Shown here: piece after piece, positions 44,378-56,636 of the stretch
How the letters are laid out: every line of letters begins with the position of its first letter
How positions within the stretch are numbered: the stretch's first letter is position 1
DNA from: Pratylenchus scribneri
Lineage: Eukaryota > Nematoda > Chromadorea > Rhabditida > Pratylenchidae
Assembly (NCBI GenBank): GCA_030063045.1
Contig: JAQSEB010000055.1
Location: forward strand, 1-64,000
Length of the DNA: 64,000 nucleotides
Direction: 5' to 3'
Translations under genes and position numbers: made by a program
Notes under the pieces: model-generated
The model's database searches: none
What the model saw: only the letters and a program-made list of their open reading frames with translations
Told to the model about the DNA's origin: nothing

Positions 44378-45393
44378 CGAATAATGCAGATTTACAATGA
44401 ATTTCATTTATCCGCCGTTGAAGAGATAATTGGCTACAAATTTGTGAATAAGGTAAATTTAAAAATAAACATCGAAATAATCAATGTTTTTCAGGCTCAT
44501 TTAATCCAAATATTCAGCAATGATTCTCTGAAAGGATTTCTTCCTAATTATAAAGTAAGTAAATTTCCGTCGCGGCGATTTCCGTGCCACGCAATTTTGA
44601 CTAGCCACAACTATAAATTTAAATTCTCTAAGTGCATTTAAGAGTTTAAAACCAACAATTGGAAAAATGGGTTTTATACGGTTTAATACCTTTTAATTTT
44701 TTTTTTGAACCATGACAAATTATATATCAATCGATGCATCTCGACGAGATCTACAAAATGGTTTAAGGATTGAGGGGTCTAAAACCGGTTTCTGATTTAT
44801 TAGAAGTCAAAAACTTTTTAGTGCCAAAAAGAGAAATTTTAGTGTCAAAAAATATTTTCCTTTAAAATTCCCAATATTTATATTTTTATAATTCTCAGCA
44901 TGTTTTTTAAATATATTTTGTCGAGTCCAAACATGAAAATTAAAAAGGCTGGGCTTTTATTTTTTAAGTCTTTCTAGGGTGGCTACTATAGAGGAAATAT
45001 GGGTAGGTTAATTATTTGCGACACTTCAAAATCGCTGAGACGGAAATGATCCCAAGGCAATTAATTAACAAAATTCTATTCAAAATTCGAATCTTTTAGC
45101 GTGTGGAATATTTGGGTGAATTCATCCTTCATTTTCTGATCAAACTATTCCTCTTTGACCACGACAAAAAATATTCCCCCCACGATGCGGCACTTATACA
45201 TTCCCAATTGGTCTCAAATGCAATGTTTGCCAAATTGACAGTCAAATACAACTACAATTTCCAAAAGATAATATATTTGTCAACAAAGACACTTGCTGGT
45301 GCAATTTATTTGGATTCTGGCCGGGATTTGGAATTAATTTGGCGAATTATTTACAATTTGATGCGTGAAGAGATCGAAAAATACTGTCCATAA
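44378..45393 (+). pseudogene. Decayed duplicate of the Dicer-type RNase III
   Basis: Exons 44378-44452, 44495-44554 and 45100-45393 align with exons 3-5 and part of 6 of the upstream gene. The first signature is RVEYLGE (Asp to Glu) and the segment with the second catalytic pair (DVFE) is missing: sequence jumps from VKYNYNFQK to TLAGAIYLDSG, then stops. No presequence, coiled-coil or dsRBD exons found. Catalytically dead if translated. Confidence 0.8.
44640..44870. repeat. Hairpin element remnant
   Basis: Mostly the right arm of a CGAGACGCATCG-family copy (GATGCATCTCGACGAGATCTAC, CCGGTTTCTGATTTATTA). In an intron of the RNase III pseudogene. Confidence 0.65.
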
Positions 45394-45549
45394 TTTTGCT
45401 TTTTATTTTAAAAATTGTAAATATAAATCATACTTTTTATTATGTATTTATTAAAGAAATAAATAAAAACGAGATTTTCTTAAAACATTCAATTTAAAAG
45501 ATCAATGAAAAATGTGTGAATTTCATCTTCACAAATTTTGTCCTCACTT

Positions 45550-45662
45550 TTATTGAAAATTCTTTCCAAAATCGAATTGCCATTTCTCTTTGCCTTTCAT
45601 ATAAAAACTTGCTGCCGGATATAATTGGAGATTGGCGAAATGAGAAGGCAAATCAGCAAATC
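45550..45662 (-). pseudogene. SPRY last-exon fragment
   Basis: Minus-strand acceptor (TTCCAG) then LPSHFANLQLYPAASF...FDFGKNFQ and stop, matching the last SPRY exon of the 20697-24219 gene (LPSHFANLNLFPAVSL). No other SPRY exons found upstream; likely a relic. Confidence 0.65.
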
Positions 45663-45670
45663 CTGGAATT

Positions 45671-46387
45671 TAATTTTAATAATAATTTGGAATTTTTTGT
45701 TAAATTAGTAATGCCAAAAATTTACGTTTAATTTCTAAGAAAAGCATTTTCCTATAGTTAAATAAATTTGAATGTTAAGCACGAATATTGGCCTCAATTT
45801 TGTTCAACAATTTTTGTCAATCTTTGTAAGCGAATGTTAACATCTACCATGGGGTACCATTCAATTAGCAAAGAAACTCACTTTCTAATAAAGTCAAATC
45901 TCTATAAGCCCACCACCATCAAAAATTCATAACTAAATTTACCAATTTTATGGTCTTTTAGCAAATTAGGAAAATTTTTTACACAATTCTGTGAAATTCA
46001 GCCACAACTAGATGGAATCAGTTTTTCCATTCCTTTCGAATGGATCTATCATTCATTTTGATCGGTCACTTACTCATCAGCATTTTTAATGGGACTACTA
46101 AACTTTTACCTCGGATCCCATTTTCCCTTATCCGTCCAAATTCCTCTCGTTCGAATTGGTGACAAATGACATCAATTTTTAGAGAAGACTAAAACTTCCT
46201 TGCAGACCAATTGCTGGCCTTTTTTATTTCAATCATTTGGCTTATCGACTATTTTTTAACTTCTTTTCCAGAGATTAAATAAAAAAAACCATAAATCATA
46301 GCTTTTATAAGATTTTTTAAAGTTGGGCATTTTTCTTCAAAGGAAAAGTTTGCCCTTGAGAATTTCCATTATTTTTCATTGGGAAGG
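45671..46387. other. Intergenic stretch
   Basis: No gene or repeat recognised. Confidence 0.4.
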
Positions 46388-47021
46388 ATGGATGATGCCT
46401 GCAAAGATATTCGTAATAATTATAAATAATGAAAATGTAATTTTATTTTTATTACTTTTAGATCAAAAGGAGGAGGATGATGAAGAAGCACAAATTGATG
46501 ATGAAGAGGAAAGTGATGAAGAAGAGGATGATGAACCAGACTTTATGGATAATTCTGGCAAATGCTGGGAATTTGGCAGCAAAATTGTGGATGAAAAACA
46601 TTTGAAGGAATGGTGCCAAAACAAAATGGGTGGAATGATTGTTGGAAAGGAGGAAAAATTGACTCGACAATTCCATTGCCAAATCAAACAATGCCAATTC
46701 AAGGCAATTTTTCTGTTGTCATGTTCAACCATTTATACACGAAATAAACACAATCATGTAGTGGAAAGTGCAGAACACCAACGAGATTATGTTGATCACT
46801 TTGGCAGAGCTTGGACTTTTCGTGCCAACATTGGCAAAAATGTTCCCAAAGGAATATGGCTTAGCAAATTTGGCTTTTCAATTCGCAATAGGCAACAAAC
46901 ATTGTATTTGTTTTGCCAACGGAGAATGGCCAATGGTGGAAAATGTCCAATTAAGGGAATTTATGTTAAGGAGAATGGATGTTTATATATTCGTGGAAAA
47001 CATGAACACAAACGCAAATAG
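46388..47021 (+). CDS. FLYWCH-like zinc-finger protein, two domains
   Basis: Exon 1 46388-46412 and exon 2 46462-47021, in phase, 194 aa. An acidic N-terminus (~10-40) is followed by two ~65-residue domains: GKCWEFGSKI...FHCQIKQCQFKAIFL...YTRNKHNH and GRAWTFRANIGKNV...LFCQRRMANGGKCPIKGIYV...LYIRGKHEH. The spaced Cys pair, aromatic strands and terminal H-x-H fit the FLYWCH / WRKY-GCM1 zinc-binding superfamily, which binds DNA or occurs in transposase-derived proteins. First domain nearly identical to that of the next gene: recent tandem duplication. Confidence 0.7.
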
Positions 47022-47709
47022 AGCGGATGAATTAAAAAAAATACACAGCAGAAATTTTGACAATTAATTTTTCGTTTTATTTATTTTTATAATTTATTTT
47101 TAAACATTTAATTTTCAATTAATCTGATAAAACAAATTTATTATTGATTTTTCAAATGCAAAATAAAATACAAAAAATTAAATTTTAAATAAAAGACATA
47201 ATTTTTGAAAAAATAAAAAGAAATTGTAAAATCTGATATTCCGAAAATGCTTGGAAAATTGCCTCGAGCAAAGTGAATTTTTCCCTGATTGCAAAATTTG
47301 CCTAGGGCAAGGCAATAATATTGAATCCGTTCATTTGGTTGCGAAAATGAAGGCATTGGGTGGAAATATTTACTGAGAAATAACATTAAGCTTTGGGCAT
47401 CATTTACTTTTGAGACAAATGACCTATTTTAATAGAGAAAATAAAATTTATACACCTTGGAGATTTTCCTCTACCAATACCAATTGTTGCCCCTCTCTCT
47501 CTGTTCCATTCAATTGTTTGGCTTGGCTTTTTATCGACTTTTTTTGCTTTTAAATCCCAATATTAAATATTGGTAAATCGAAATTTGTTTATAAAAAACA
47601 AATATGTTTATTATTTTTACACTTGTTTTTTTTTTCACATTTCAGATTTCAAGCGAATTGAGAATTTCCATTATTACCCATTATAAATTCTTAAATTAGG
47701 GTAAGCAAA

Positions 47710-50307
47710 ATGAATTTGGATTCTCCACTGCAAAATATTTATAACGAAAATAATGGTAAAATTAAATATTATTTATATTTTTGAATATTTTACATATTAT
47801 TAGATGATGAAGAAGAACAAATCAATGATGATGATGAATATGAAGAGGAGGATGATGGAGAAGACGATGATGATGAACCCGACTTTATGGATAATTCGGG
47901 AAAATGCTGGGAATTTGGCAGCAAAATTGGGGATGAAAAACATTTGAAGGAATGGTGCCAAAACAAAATGGGTGGAATGATTGTTGGAAAGGAGGAAAAA
48001 TTGACTCGACAATTCCATTGCCAAATCAAACAATGCCAATTCAAGGCAATTTTTCTGAAGACATGTTCCATTGTTTACACGCGAAATAAACACAATCATG
48101 GAATGGAAAATGATGGAAATATTTCAAGGAAAAAGCAAGATGAGAAAGTAAGTCATATATAAAACTTATAGGTTCATATATCAAAAATTAATGCTCATAA
48201 AACCATGCAAAACTCCAAAAACATTTTTAAAATATTTGAAAAAATTTTTTGAAGATAAATAATTTTGCCTCTATGACCACAAATTTTTTATGTAGTTTAT
48301 GAAAATTAATATATTTATTTAATTCCATTTTATATATGAAACATTTTAAATAAACTTACAATGATTTTTAGAAAAATTCGCCATCGTCAGCTCCAGGAAA
48401 AAATTATGTGAATCGCCTAGGTAAATTATATACTTTTCACGCCAATATTGGCAAAAATGTTTCACATCACAAACTACTCACCAAATTTGGCTTTGGCTAC
48501 TTTCGTAAAACTGACACAACTTTAAATTTATATTGCATAAAAACAACTCCCGATGGTGGAAGATGTGCATTTGCGGGAATTTATTTGAAATCAGCAGATG
48601 GTTGTCTATACACACGAGGAGAACATGAACACACAAAAAATGGGGTATTTATTTGGAAAGTTAACAAAAAATAAATAAATAAATTTTTATAGAAAATAAC
48701 ACAAAATGTTGGCGAAGATTATATCGATTTTCGTGGCCAAATCTGGAAATTTAACAAAGAAATTGGCAAAAACGTTCAACATGAAATGCTACGCAGCAAA
48801 TTTGGTTTTACATCAATTGTGACAACCGGGATAGGATTGAATTTGCGTTGTGAAAGACAAAATAAGAAATGCAAATTTGCTGGAATTTATTTGAACTCAA
48901 ATGGATGTTTGTATACTCGAGGGGAGCACCTGCATGAACAAATACTAGCAAAAGTAGGTTAATTTGGGTTCATCTTTTTGGGACAAAATTCTTCCTATTT
49001 TTATATTATATATTATGGCTAATTTATCATTTAAATTTTGATTAATCATACTTTTTGTTTTAAGAATCCTAAACCGATTGTTGGCGATGATTAAGTGGAT
49101 GCTTTTCGTAAAATCTGGAAATTCAACAAAGAAATTGGCAAAAATGTTAAACCTGAAATATTCCATAGCAATTTTGGCTTTGGTCAAATTTTTACAAATG
49201 TATCAAGTTTCAATTTAATTTGTCGAAGGAAAGCCATCAATGGTGGAAGATGCCCTTTTTCGGGAATTTATTTGAAATCAAATGGTTGTTTGTACACACG
49301 GGGAAAACATGAACATGCGCTAGCAGAAAAGGTGAGTAACATTCAATTGGGTCAAATTATTCATAAAACTTATTTTTGCTTAATATTTACTAGCTCAGGT
49401 TTTTACCTAGCTTCGCCCCCTCGGGGCTCATAGAAATAATTTGTGAAGGATAGAAAGTAAAAATATTTACAATAATTATTTGTCCCTACTTGGAATGGAA
49501 TCACAATCACACCCAACCATACCGCAAAAGTCTAGCATTCTACTATCTGCAGCACTATCCAGCTCACTAAAGAAGTCAACAATCAATTCTACTTAAAAGC
49601 ATTAATTACTTAGATAGGGGCTATGGTTTTGGGTTGGGGGTTTGAAGCATAGGAATCTCAATCTCGCGAAGCCTGAAGCAAAACAGCCCTGACCCGATCA
49701 CGCACATTATAGGTTTAAACGTTTAAATATGCTCAAAACCCGAATAAACCCCAACTTGTTCCTCAACATATAACAAACTTTTAAACTATTTAAACCGGTT
49801 TGTCCAAAACGGTCTTCGCACCTTCTTTTTGATTTCCGCGCACCCCTGCTGGAATGTTGTAAAATCCGCTAAAAGAAATTTTTATTAGTTTTCGACAAAA
49901 AATGCAATTTGTCGACAAAAGAATGCTCACCCAATGAGAAATGATAAAATATTTTTTTTCATTGAAATCATATTAGAAAAAAATAGCACAGTATAATAAT
50001 AAATAATACTATTAATGAGATTATTAACTTTTTTTTTCTTAAGAATCCTAACCCGAATATTGGCGATGATTTTGTGGATCATGTTGGCAAAATTTGGCCT
50101 TTTCATTCGAAAATTGGCAAAAATATTCCGAACGGGATGTGGCGCAAGAAATTTGGCTTTGCAAGAATTTTTCAGGCACAAAAAACGTTGAAATTGTATT
50201 GCTGGAAAGAAACGACCAACGGTGGAAAATGTCCATGTTCGGGAATTTATTTGAAGTCGAATGGATGTCTGTATATCCGAGGGAAACATGAACACAAAAA
50301 TAATTGA
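47710..50307 (+). CDS. FLYWCH-like protein, one domain per exon, stop in exon 5
   Basis: Exons 47710-47755, 47804-48147, 48372-48644, 48693-48953, 49065-49331 and 50044-50307. Exons 3-6 each begin in phase 0, are 261-273 nt long and encode exactly one domain (Gk.w.F...IGKNV ... GIYLKSNGCLYTRGKHEH), so the gene grew by exon duplication. Exon 5 has TAA at 49092-49094 where neighbours read TTT or TAT. It can be skipped without a frame change, so the transcript may remain useful; otherwise the protein ends after three domains. The last intron is longer (712 nt) and holds unclassified inserted sequence. Nuclear DNA-binding function is inference. Confidence 0.65.
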
Positions 50308-50911
50308 AATAAAAATACACAACTAAATTTATTTTGGCAGTTTTTTTCGTTTTTATTCATTCAATTTACAATGGATTTGATAAACTCAATTTTATGTAAA
50401 TTTTTTCTGTTCCAATAAGATAAAATTCCTATTTTAAATTTATTTGCATTTCAAATCATTACCATAGGCTTAAAATTTTCAGCAAATTAATTAACAAATT
50501 TAAAATAAGCCATTATGCACCCCCATCAGCCTTAATAATGAACCAAATTATAAATGAAAAAAAAATGTGGATGAGGAGAGAATTCGAGTCGTAAAACAAT
50601 GGGAAAATGCCTCGGGCAAACATTCAAATTAGATTTTGTTTTTGGGAAATTACAATGAATGCATATTGGCAATTAGATGAATTTCCTCTTTGATTGGAAA
50701 ATTTACTTTTTTAAGGCAATAATTTGAATATTTTATTGGTAAAATTGATGATGGAATTTTTGTATGGAAAATAGAGCATGAAACATATTCATCATCACCC
50801 CATCGTTAATTATTTTTTTTACATTAATTTATTAGCATCATCTTTTTCGACATATATTAAAATATCATTGGATCGCGTTCTATTTTCGATTATAAAATGT
50901 GAAATACTTAC
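50308..50911. other. Intergenic stretch
   Basis: AT-rich; no further exon of either neighbour identified. Confidence 0.4.
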
Positions 50912-51140
50912 ATGGTTGACCCAGACCCTTTTCTTAGCATTGCAGTCAAAAATTCCTCTTTATCAAGAAATCCATCTCCACCAGAGTCGGCCTTTGTAAA
51001 CCACTTTCGCACAGTTTCATCATGCTGGGCCAGAAATGTTGTATCCGTAGTGTTTATGCCTCCACTAAATGGTGAATATTTGTCCAAAGAGATGAGGCCA
51101 TCCTGTGATGTTGGCAGTGCTGTGTCTTTCGGATTTTATA

Positions 51141-51915
51141 TAGAGATCGGCGCGAGGCGAGATATCGCGAGAAATTTTACGATATCTCGCGAGAGATTTT
51201 TGCGAGATCTCGCATGCGAGATCTCGCTCGCACTGTTTTTCGATTTTTGCGAGATTTTTGCGAGTGCGAGAGATTTGCGAGATCTCGCGTGCGAGATCTC
51301 GCTCGCACTTTTCTCAAAATTCTATCTCGCAAAAAAATTTCGCACTTAATAAAAATCATTTAATAAATAACATGAATATTCCAATTAGATGATGCACAAC
51401 AAAGTTTATGGCAGGAAATCTGCAATTATTGTGCATTGCCCAGCTTGAAAGCTGAATGTGATACTTTGAAATTTTGGATGGAAAACAAGATTAAATTTCC
51501 AATCCTATCGGAGGAAGCAAGAATTTATTTGACGGCTCCTGCTACAAGTGTTGCAAGTGAAAATGTTTTCTCAACGGCACGGGACACATATAATTATCGA
51601 AGATCGCGAATTCGTCCCCGCAAAGCAGAAATGTTGATTTTTCTGAATCGTGCTTTGCCATTGATCAAATACAAATATTGATATTTTTGAAAAATTAAAT
51701 TGTAGAAAATTAAATGGTTTTGTATTGTTTTATCTATTATTCATTAAAAATATTGATTATTTTTGTTGGAAATAAAAATTTGTTGAAAAAAATTTTTTTT
51801 TAATTGTGATCTCGCTCTCGCATCTCGAATATTTTTTTGCGAGACTTTTGCAAGTGCGAGAGATTTGCGAAATCTCGCATGCGAGATCTCGCTCTCGCAT
51901 CCTTGCCGATCTCTA
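51141..51915 (+). mobile_element. hAT element (inner), internally deleted
   Basis: Ends TAGAGATCGGC / GCCGATCTCTA, 8-bp duplication ATTTTATA at 51133-51140 and 51916-51923. Subterminal arrays of GCGAGATCTCGC-type palindromes on both sides. Carries only the last transposase exon. Confidence 0.92.
51389..51681 (+). pseudogene. hAT transposase C-terminal (dimerisation) exon
   Basis: After an acceptor (CAATTAG) the frame reads through [20 protein letters not shown] and [19 protein letters not shown] to a stop: the hAT-family C-terminal dimerisation region. The catalytic part is absent, so the element is non-autonomous. Confidence 0.88.
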
Positions 51916-52407
51916 ATTTTATATCTCCGGCTCCAGCTCCGGGCTTCGACCACCCAAAAATTTTGGCTCCAGCTCCGGCTCCGAGCTTCAAAATTTTTCG
52001 CTCCGGCTCCGGAGCCGGAGTTGGAGCCGGAGCTGGAGCCGGAGCTGGCACAGCACTGGATGTTGGATAAAATTTGGATATATCAATTATAGATGTCACA
52101 GCTAATTCTGTGGATTTCCCAATATTGAAATTAACTAGCAATTTTCTAGCAAATTTTGGCGCCTAATATATAGACCAGAGATTAAGCTCATTTGACACTG
52201 CTCGATCGATTTGGGTTTAATATTATATTTTAAGATTGCCAATTTTGTTCAAATTACTTTTATCAATTTATGACAGCATAAATGACATCGTTGAATTGAA
52301 AATTTTTTCTAATCTTATTTTTTGTTAACAATTCGATCATATTTTATTTAGTTTCTTTTTTTTCATTCACATTTTTCATCGTTCATGGATGAGAAAAATG
52401 TTCCAAT

Positions 52408-52924
52408 TCAAAGACCAAGACAACGGTTGTTAAGACAAATTCCAAGTGCTCCTTCTCCACAACATTGGTCACTGTTTCTGCATTCTAAAAAGTAATTTAC
52501 AATGAAAAATAATTTGATCTAGGCTTAATTAAAAAAAAGGAAAAAATAAAAAAAATTGATTTAGGGAATAATGATTTATGCTCTATATTATAATAATAAT
52601 GAGTTTTATCATTCAGCAGCTGACGGTTTTGAATTGATCCTCAATCTTTTGGTTTTTGGACAACTTACAGAAATTTTTTAAAAAACAGTCGCTGAATGCT
52701 ACATTGGAATTGGCATTTCCCCTTCAATTTTCAACTTTCCATTCCTAATCGTTATCCTGCTAAAATTAATATGCCCAAAAATTATACATACGTGCGTTAG
52801 ATGAAAGGCATTGACTGTCCACTAGCATAATATGTTGTTGAATCACCAAAATTATCAGTAAGAGAAATGAACTGACGAACAACATTGGGAAGGAATTTTT
52901 ATTGAAAGAACGAAACGCTGCCAT
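52408..52924 (-). CDS. Knottin-like small secreted peptide
   Basis: Two exons, 52924-52792 and 52484-52408, joined in phase across a 307-nt intron; 69 aa. Residues ~10-35 form a strongly hydrophobic signal peptide. The mature part, starting near DSQC, has six cysteines in C-x5-C-x5-CC-x7-C-x4-C order, the inhibitor-cystine-knot pattern (NSDQCCGEG ... NNRCLGL). Such peptides act outside the cell as antimicrobials, channel ligands or effectors; which applies here cannot be told. Confidence 0.65.
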
Positions 52925-53384
52925 TTTGTTAGAATATTCAGCTGAAGGAAAAGGAAATTCGGAATTTGATAAAATGGATGGGATGGAAATTGGAAAATGA
53001 TTGGTTTATAACATATGAAATTCAATTCGCTTATAAAGGCCCCAAATATATGATCTATGTATTAAAAAACAAAATTATTCAAATCCATGAGCCAAAAATG
53101 CGAACATAACTTGTTTTCTTTTTCTTTATCCATCCAAAAATGCAAATACAATCCGTTTGCCAGCGGGGATGGACGAATTCTCAAATTTCTATTGCCTCAA
53201 TAAAATAAATGTGAGATGTGATGCAGGTAAAATTGATTTTCAAAATATAAATTTTATTAAAGTTTTGGGACAATAATGAAATATTTTTTTGTTGAATTAG
53301 TTAAATAAATTATGAATAAAAATATTTTCAATAGTGGCTACTGTTCATCCTTTTTTTTGACTTTGACGAATGATAATTTCTTTA

Positions 53385-53860
53385 AAATTGCTCGATAAAT
53401 TTGGCTTTAGCACGATTCATCGTAATGGAAAAACAACTTTAAATGTACATTGCGAAAAAAGAAAGCCCAATGGTGGAAGATGTCCATTCGCTGGAATTTA
53501 TTTGATATGGCTGTTTATACACCCGAGGAGAACATGAACACACGAAAAGACGGGTAATTATGAGGAAGAGAAGAATTTTAAATTAAAATAATTTAGAAAA
53601 TACCACAAAATGATGGCGAAGATTATGTGGATCAAAATGGTAATGTTTGGCCTTTTCATTCGAAAATTGGCTAACAAATTCCAAAGGAGATATGGCAAAA
53701 TAAATTTGGCTTTTCATCCGTTCACCAAAGGCAACAACAAAATTTGTACTTTTATTGCCAAAAGCAAACGAGACCAATGGTGGAATATGCCAAATTAAGG
53801 GAATATATTTGAAACCAAATGGATGCTTGTATATTCGAGGAAAACATGAACACAAATAGA
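53385..53860 (+). pseudogene. FLYWCH-like domain remnants
   Basis: Two damaged domain copies. The first loses about 11 nt before the CLYTRGEHEH-like end (frameshift near 53505); the second has TAA in the IGK segment (53671-53673) and a frameshift, but still ends KPNGCLYIRGKHEHK. They follow the same exon layout as 47710-50307. Confidence 0.75.
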
Positions 53861-53869
53861 GCGGATGAT

Positions 53870-54545
53870 TTAATTCAAATATTAATAGATTTTTGGCTGT
53901 CAATTTCACTTTAATCTTTTTTAATTTTTTTGCATCCAATTTTTAATAAATATAATAAACAATAAACAAACCCAATTTAATATAAATTTTTGTATTCAAA
54001 AATAAAATTCCAACTTCAAATTTTTACCCACTTATTTGGATTTAAAAAAATTTATAAATTTTTGATTTTCCAAACTATCAATAAAAATTTAAAATTTTTG
54101 GCCAAATAAAAATTCGAATTTCGTCCATCATTTGCCTAGATGGTTTAGGCAACTGAATAGAATATGGATGTCATCAGAATAATAAAGGAAATATTTTCGA
54201 TTGTTTGTTTAATGAATTTAAGAAGAGTCTATCTTTACTGTCAAAAATAATTATCAAAATAATTCATCAAAAATTTTTTAATAAAATGAGAGGAAATGAA
54301 AAATAGACAATTTAGTTAAATTGTAATTTACTAATTTTTTATGATAAATAATAATTGAATTTTTACTAAATTTTCACAAATAATTAAAATAATTCGAATC
54401 AATAATTTATTAAAAATTTATGGAGGAAAGTTTATTATTATTTTAATTGCATCAAATTCACATTATTAATAATAGCTTCTTTTACCAAAAAATTTCAATT
54501 TAAAAAATCTACATTCTAGAGATCTTCGCAAAAACTTGTGGAAAA
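53870..54545. other. AT-rich intergenic stretch
   Basis: No gene or clear repeat seen. Confidence 0.4.
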
Positions 54546-54798
54546 ATGTCTACATTGATTCTAGTATTGTGCCTGATGGCGGCATTTCTAATTATGTTGG
54601 CTTGTACTGTATGTTTGATGTGTTTTCTTTTGTATCTGTGAGTTCATTTATTTACTATCTATATATCATATTTTTAACATTTTTTAATAAAAATTAAGTC
54701 TTCTACGGAGGAAAAGACAGAGACAAGCCGCACTCAATATTGCAATAGAAAAGGAAAATGATGCTAATAATAAAGCTGATGAAATGAAATTTACTTAA
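54546..54798 (+). CDS. 63-aa single-pass membrane protein
   Basis: Exons 54546-54637 and 54699-54798 with a 61-nt intron (GTGAGT...TTAAG), in phase. Residues 2-32 are hydrophobic with several Cys and Met (LILVLCLMAAFLIML), followed by a basic stop-transfer cluster LRRKRQRQ and a polar helical tail. Probably a type I or tail-in membrane micropeptide; no family recognised. Confidence 0.5.
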
Positions 54799-54942
54799 AT
54801 ATTTAAAATTCCTCTATCAATGTATCTTAATTCTTAAGATTGAATAAATTTATAGTTGAATATATTTTTTATTTAATTCCATAAATTTTTCAGTGTATTA
54901 GATGGGTGGCAAAAATTAATTATTAAAGGTAAATAACCATAA

Positions 54943-55462
54943 GGTTATATGACTTTTCCGCCCCGGACTTTTCCGGCTCAGACTTTTCCGCCCCGGACTT
55001 TTCCGGCCCAAAATCGGAATTTTCCGGCCACAATTCGGAGTTTTCCAGTCCATTTTTTTCAAAATTCTTATTTTTTTTCCAATTTTTTTGGAAAATAATT
55101 AAACAAAACATAATAATAAAAAATGCATGAAATTCAATTTTATCAAATACCTAAATGGAATCAATCACTTTTTTACTCATTAATTTGTGGTCCCTAAAGA
55201 GTGCCTTTTCAGTTTACAGAAAAAAATTTTTAGTTCCAATTTTCAATCCCCTTTTTAATTAATCAAAATTGTAATGCAGTGAGATGATGTATCCTAAAAA
55301 GTTCACTTTTGTATAGAAATTATCCTTTTCCAAAAAATTGGAAAAAAAGGTAAAAATTTGGAAAATTGTGGCCGGAAAAGTCCGAATTGTGGCCGGAAAA
55401 ATCCGATTTTGGGCCGGAAAATTCCGGGGAAGTAAAGTCTGAGCCGGAAAAGTCATATAACC
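54943..55462. mobile_element. Inverted-repeat MITE, GGTTATATGACTTTTCCG
   Basis: Long imperfect arms starting GGTTATATGACTTTTCCG and ending CGGAAAAGTCATATAACC, each with repeated CCGGACTTTTCC / GGCCGGAAAA words. No clear target duplication. Confidence 0.8.
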
Positions 55463-55744
55463 CGTGGAATGATAATATTTAAAATTAATTTATATTTCTT
55501 TATTTCAGAGGTTAATTTAAATTCTATTTACTTTTGGCTTAAATAATTAAATTCTAATTGCTGAAAGCAGCTAATGTGAGTTTGTCGTCGATATAATTAA
55601 TTATATGAGGTAGCCTAATTTATCATAAATTGTTAAATTTATGGCTATCAAAATGTTGCATATTGGACCATAATTTCTGCAATATTTCAAATTATTAAGT
55701 AAATATGTATAAATTTGGGTATTTTGCTATTTTTTTATTGGGAA

Positions 55745-56180
55745 ATATTTAAAATTGCAAAAAAAACATTGAAAATTGCGAAAATAGTATTGAAAATTGC
55801 GAAAAGTTTATAACGGTTTATTGGTTTGCCCAAAATTCACAAACCATTGGATAGAGCTCATCAAGACGCATCGAATGATATATAATTTGTCATGGTTTAA
55901 TTGGTTTTGAACCAAACCCCATTAAGCGGTTTAAGTGGTTTAAAACCCTTAATTTTTCATCAAGCCACGACAAAATATATACCAATCGACGCGTCTTGAC
56001 GAGATCTATCGATTGGATATAAGGTTTGGGGGTCTAGAACAAACCACTAAACCGTTATAAACTTTTCGCAATTTTCAATACTCTTTTCGCAATTTTCAAT
56101 ACTCTTTTCGCAATTTTCAATGTTTTTTTTCGCAATTTTCAATGTTTTTTTTCGCAATTTTCAATGTTTTTTTCGCAAAA
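55745..56180. repeat. Hairpin element with satellite-like arm ends
   Basis: Core of the CGAGACGCATCG family (55805-56060); both arms run out into TTTTCGCAATTTTCAAT tandem copies in inverted orientation (left 55745-55810, right 56065-56175). Confidence 0.8.
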
Positions 56181-56636
56181 TTAAATACCATCCTTTTTTT
56201 ATTCATATTTTTTGCATTATTAAAATTCCTCCCTATCCGGAATTGTAGATTGATAATATGATCTTGATCTTGATATCACCATACATCACTATGTTTGCTT
56301 GCTCAATGACTTAAAAAGATGAACAAAAATTTGAATTCACATATATGATTCACGCACCCATAATTCATTAGTATGCACTCATAATAAGGTGGTTCGATGC
56401 ACTTTAGTTAGGATGTGCTCAAAAATTTTGATGAATATTAGTAGAGCGTAAAAAATTAATGAGGAAAAATGTTATTGCATATCACATCCAAATTTTGATA
56501 TTTAAAATAATATATCAGCCAATATGAATATACACTAATAAGTGTGACACCATTCCTCTCTCTTGGCCTGCTGGGCCTGGGCCCCCAATTAAATATTTCC
56601 ACTTTTTTTAAATCACCCTTGGAAAGGGCTAGACTC

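Larger units (their letters stand above)
51115..52058. mobile_element. hAT-type MITE (outer), interrupted
   Basis: Ends CAGTGCTGTG / CACAGCACTG with exact 8-bp duplication GATGTTGG at 51107-51114 and 52059-52066. About 161 bp without its insert; GC-rich (GCTCCGGAGCC palindromes). Inserted in the EF-hand exon. Confidence 0.9.
50912..52134 (-). pseudogene. EF-hand protein exon split by nested hAT elements
   Basis: A minus-strand exon with acceptor before 52134 (TTGCTAG) and donor after 50912 (GTAAGT) is open on both sides of the insertion and in one frame once the insert and one TSD copy are removed. It contains an EF-hand loop (DSGGDGFLDKEE: Asp 1, Asp 5, Gly 6, Leu 8, Glu 12) and an upstream partial one (QDGLISLDKY). 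EF-hands bind calcium. No other exons found with confidence. The insertion lies between the two hands and should disrupt the protein unless spliced around. Confidence 0.65.
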
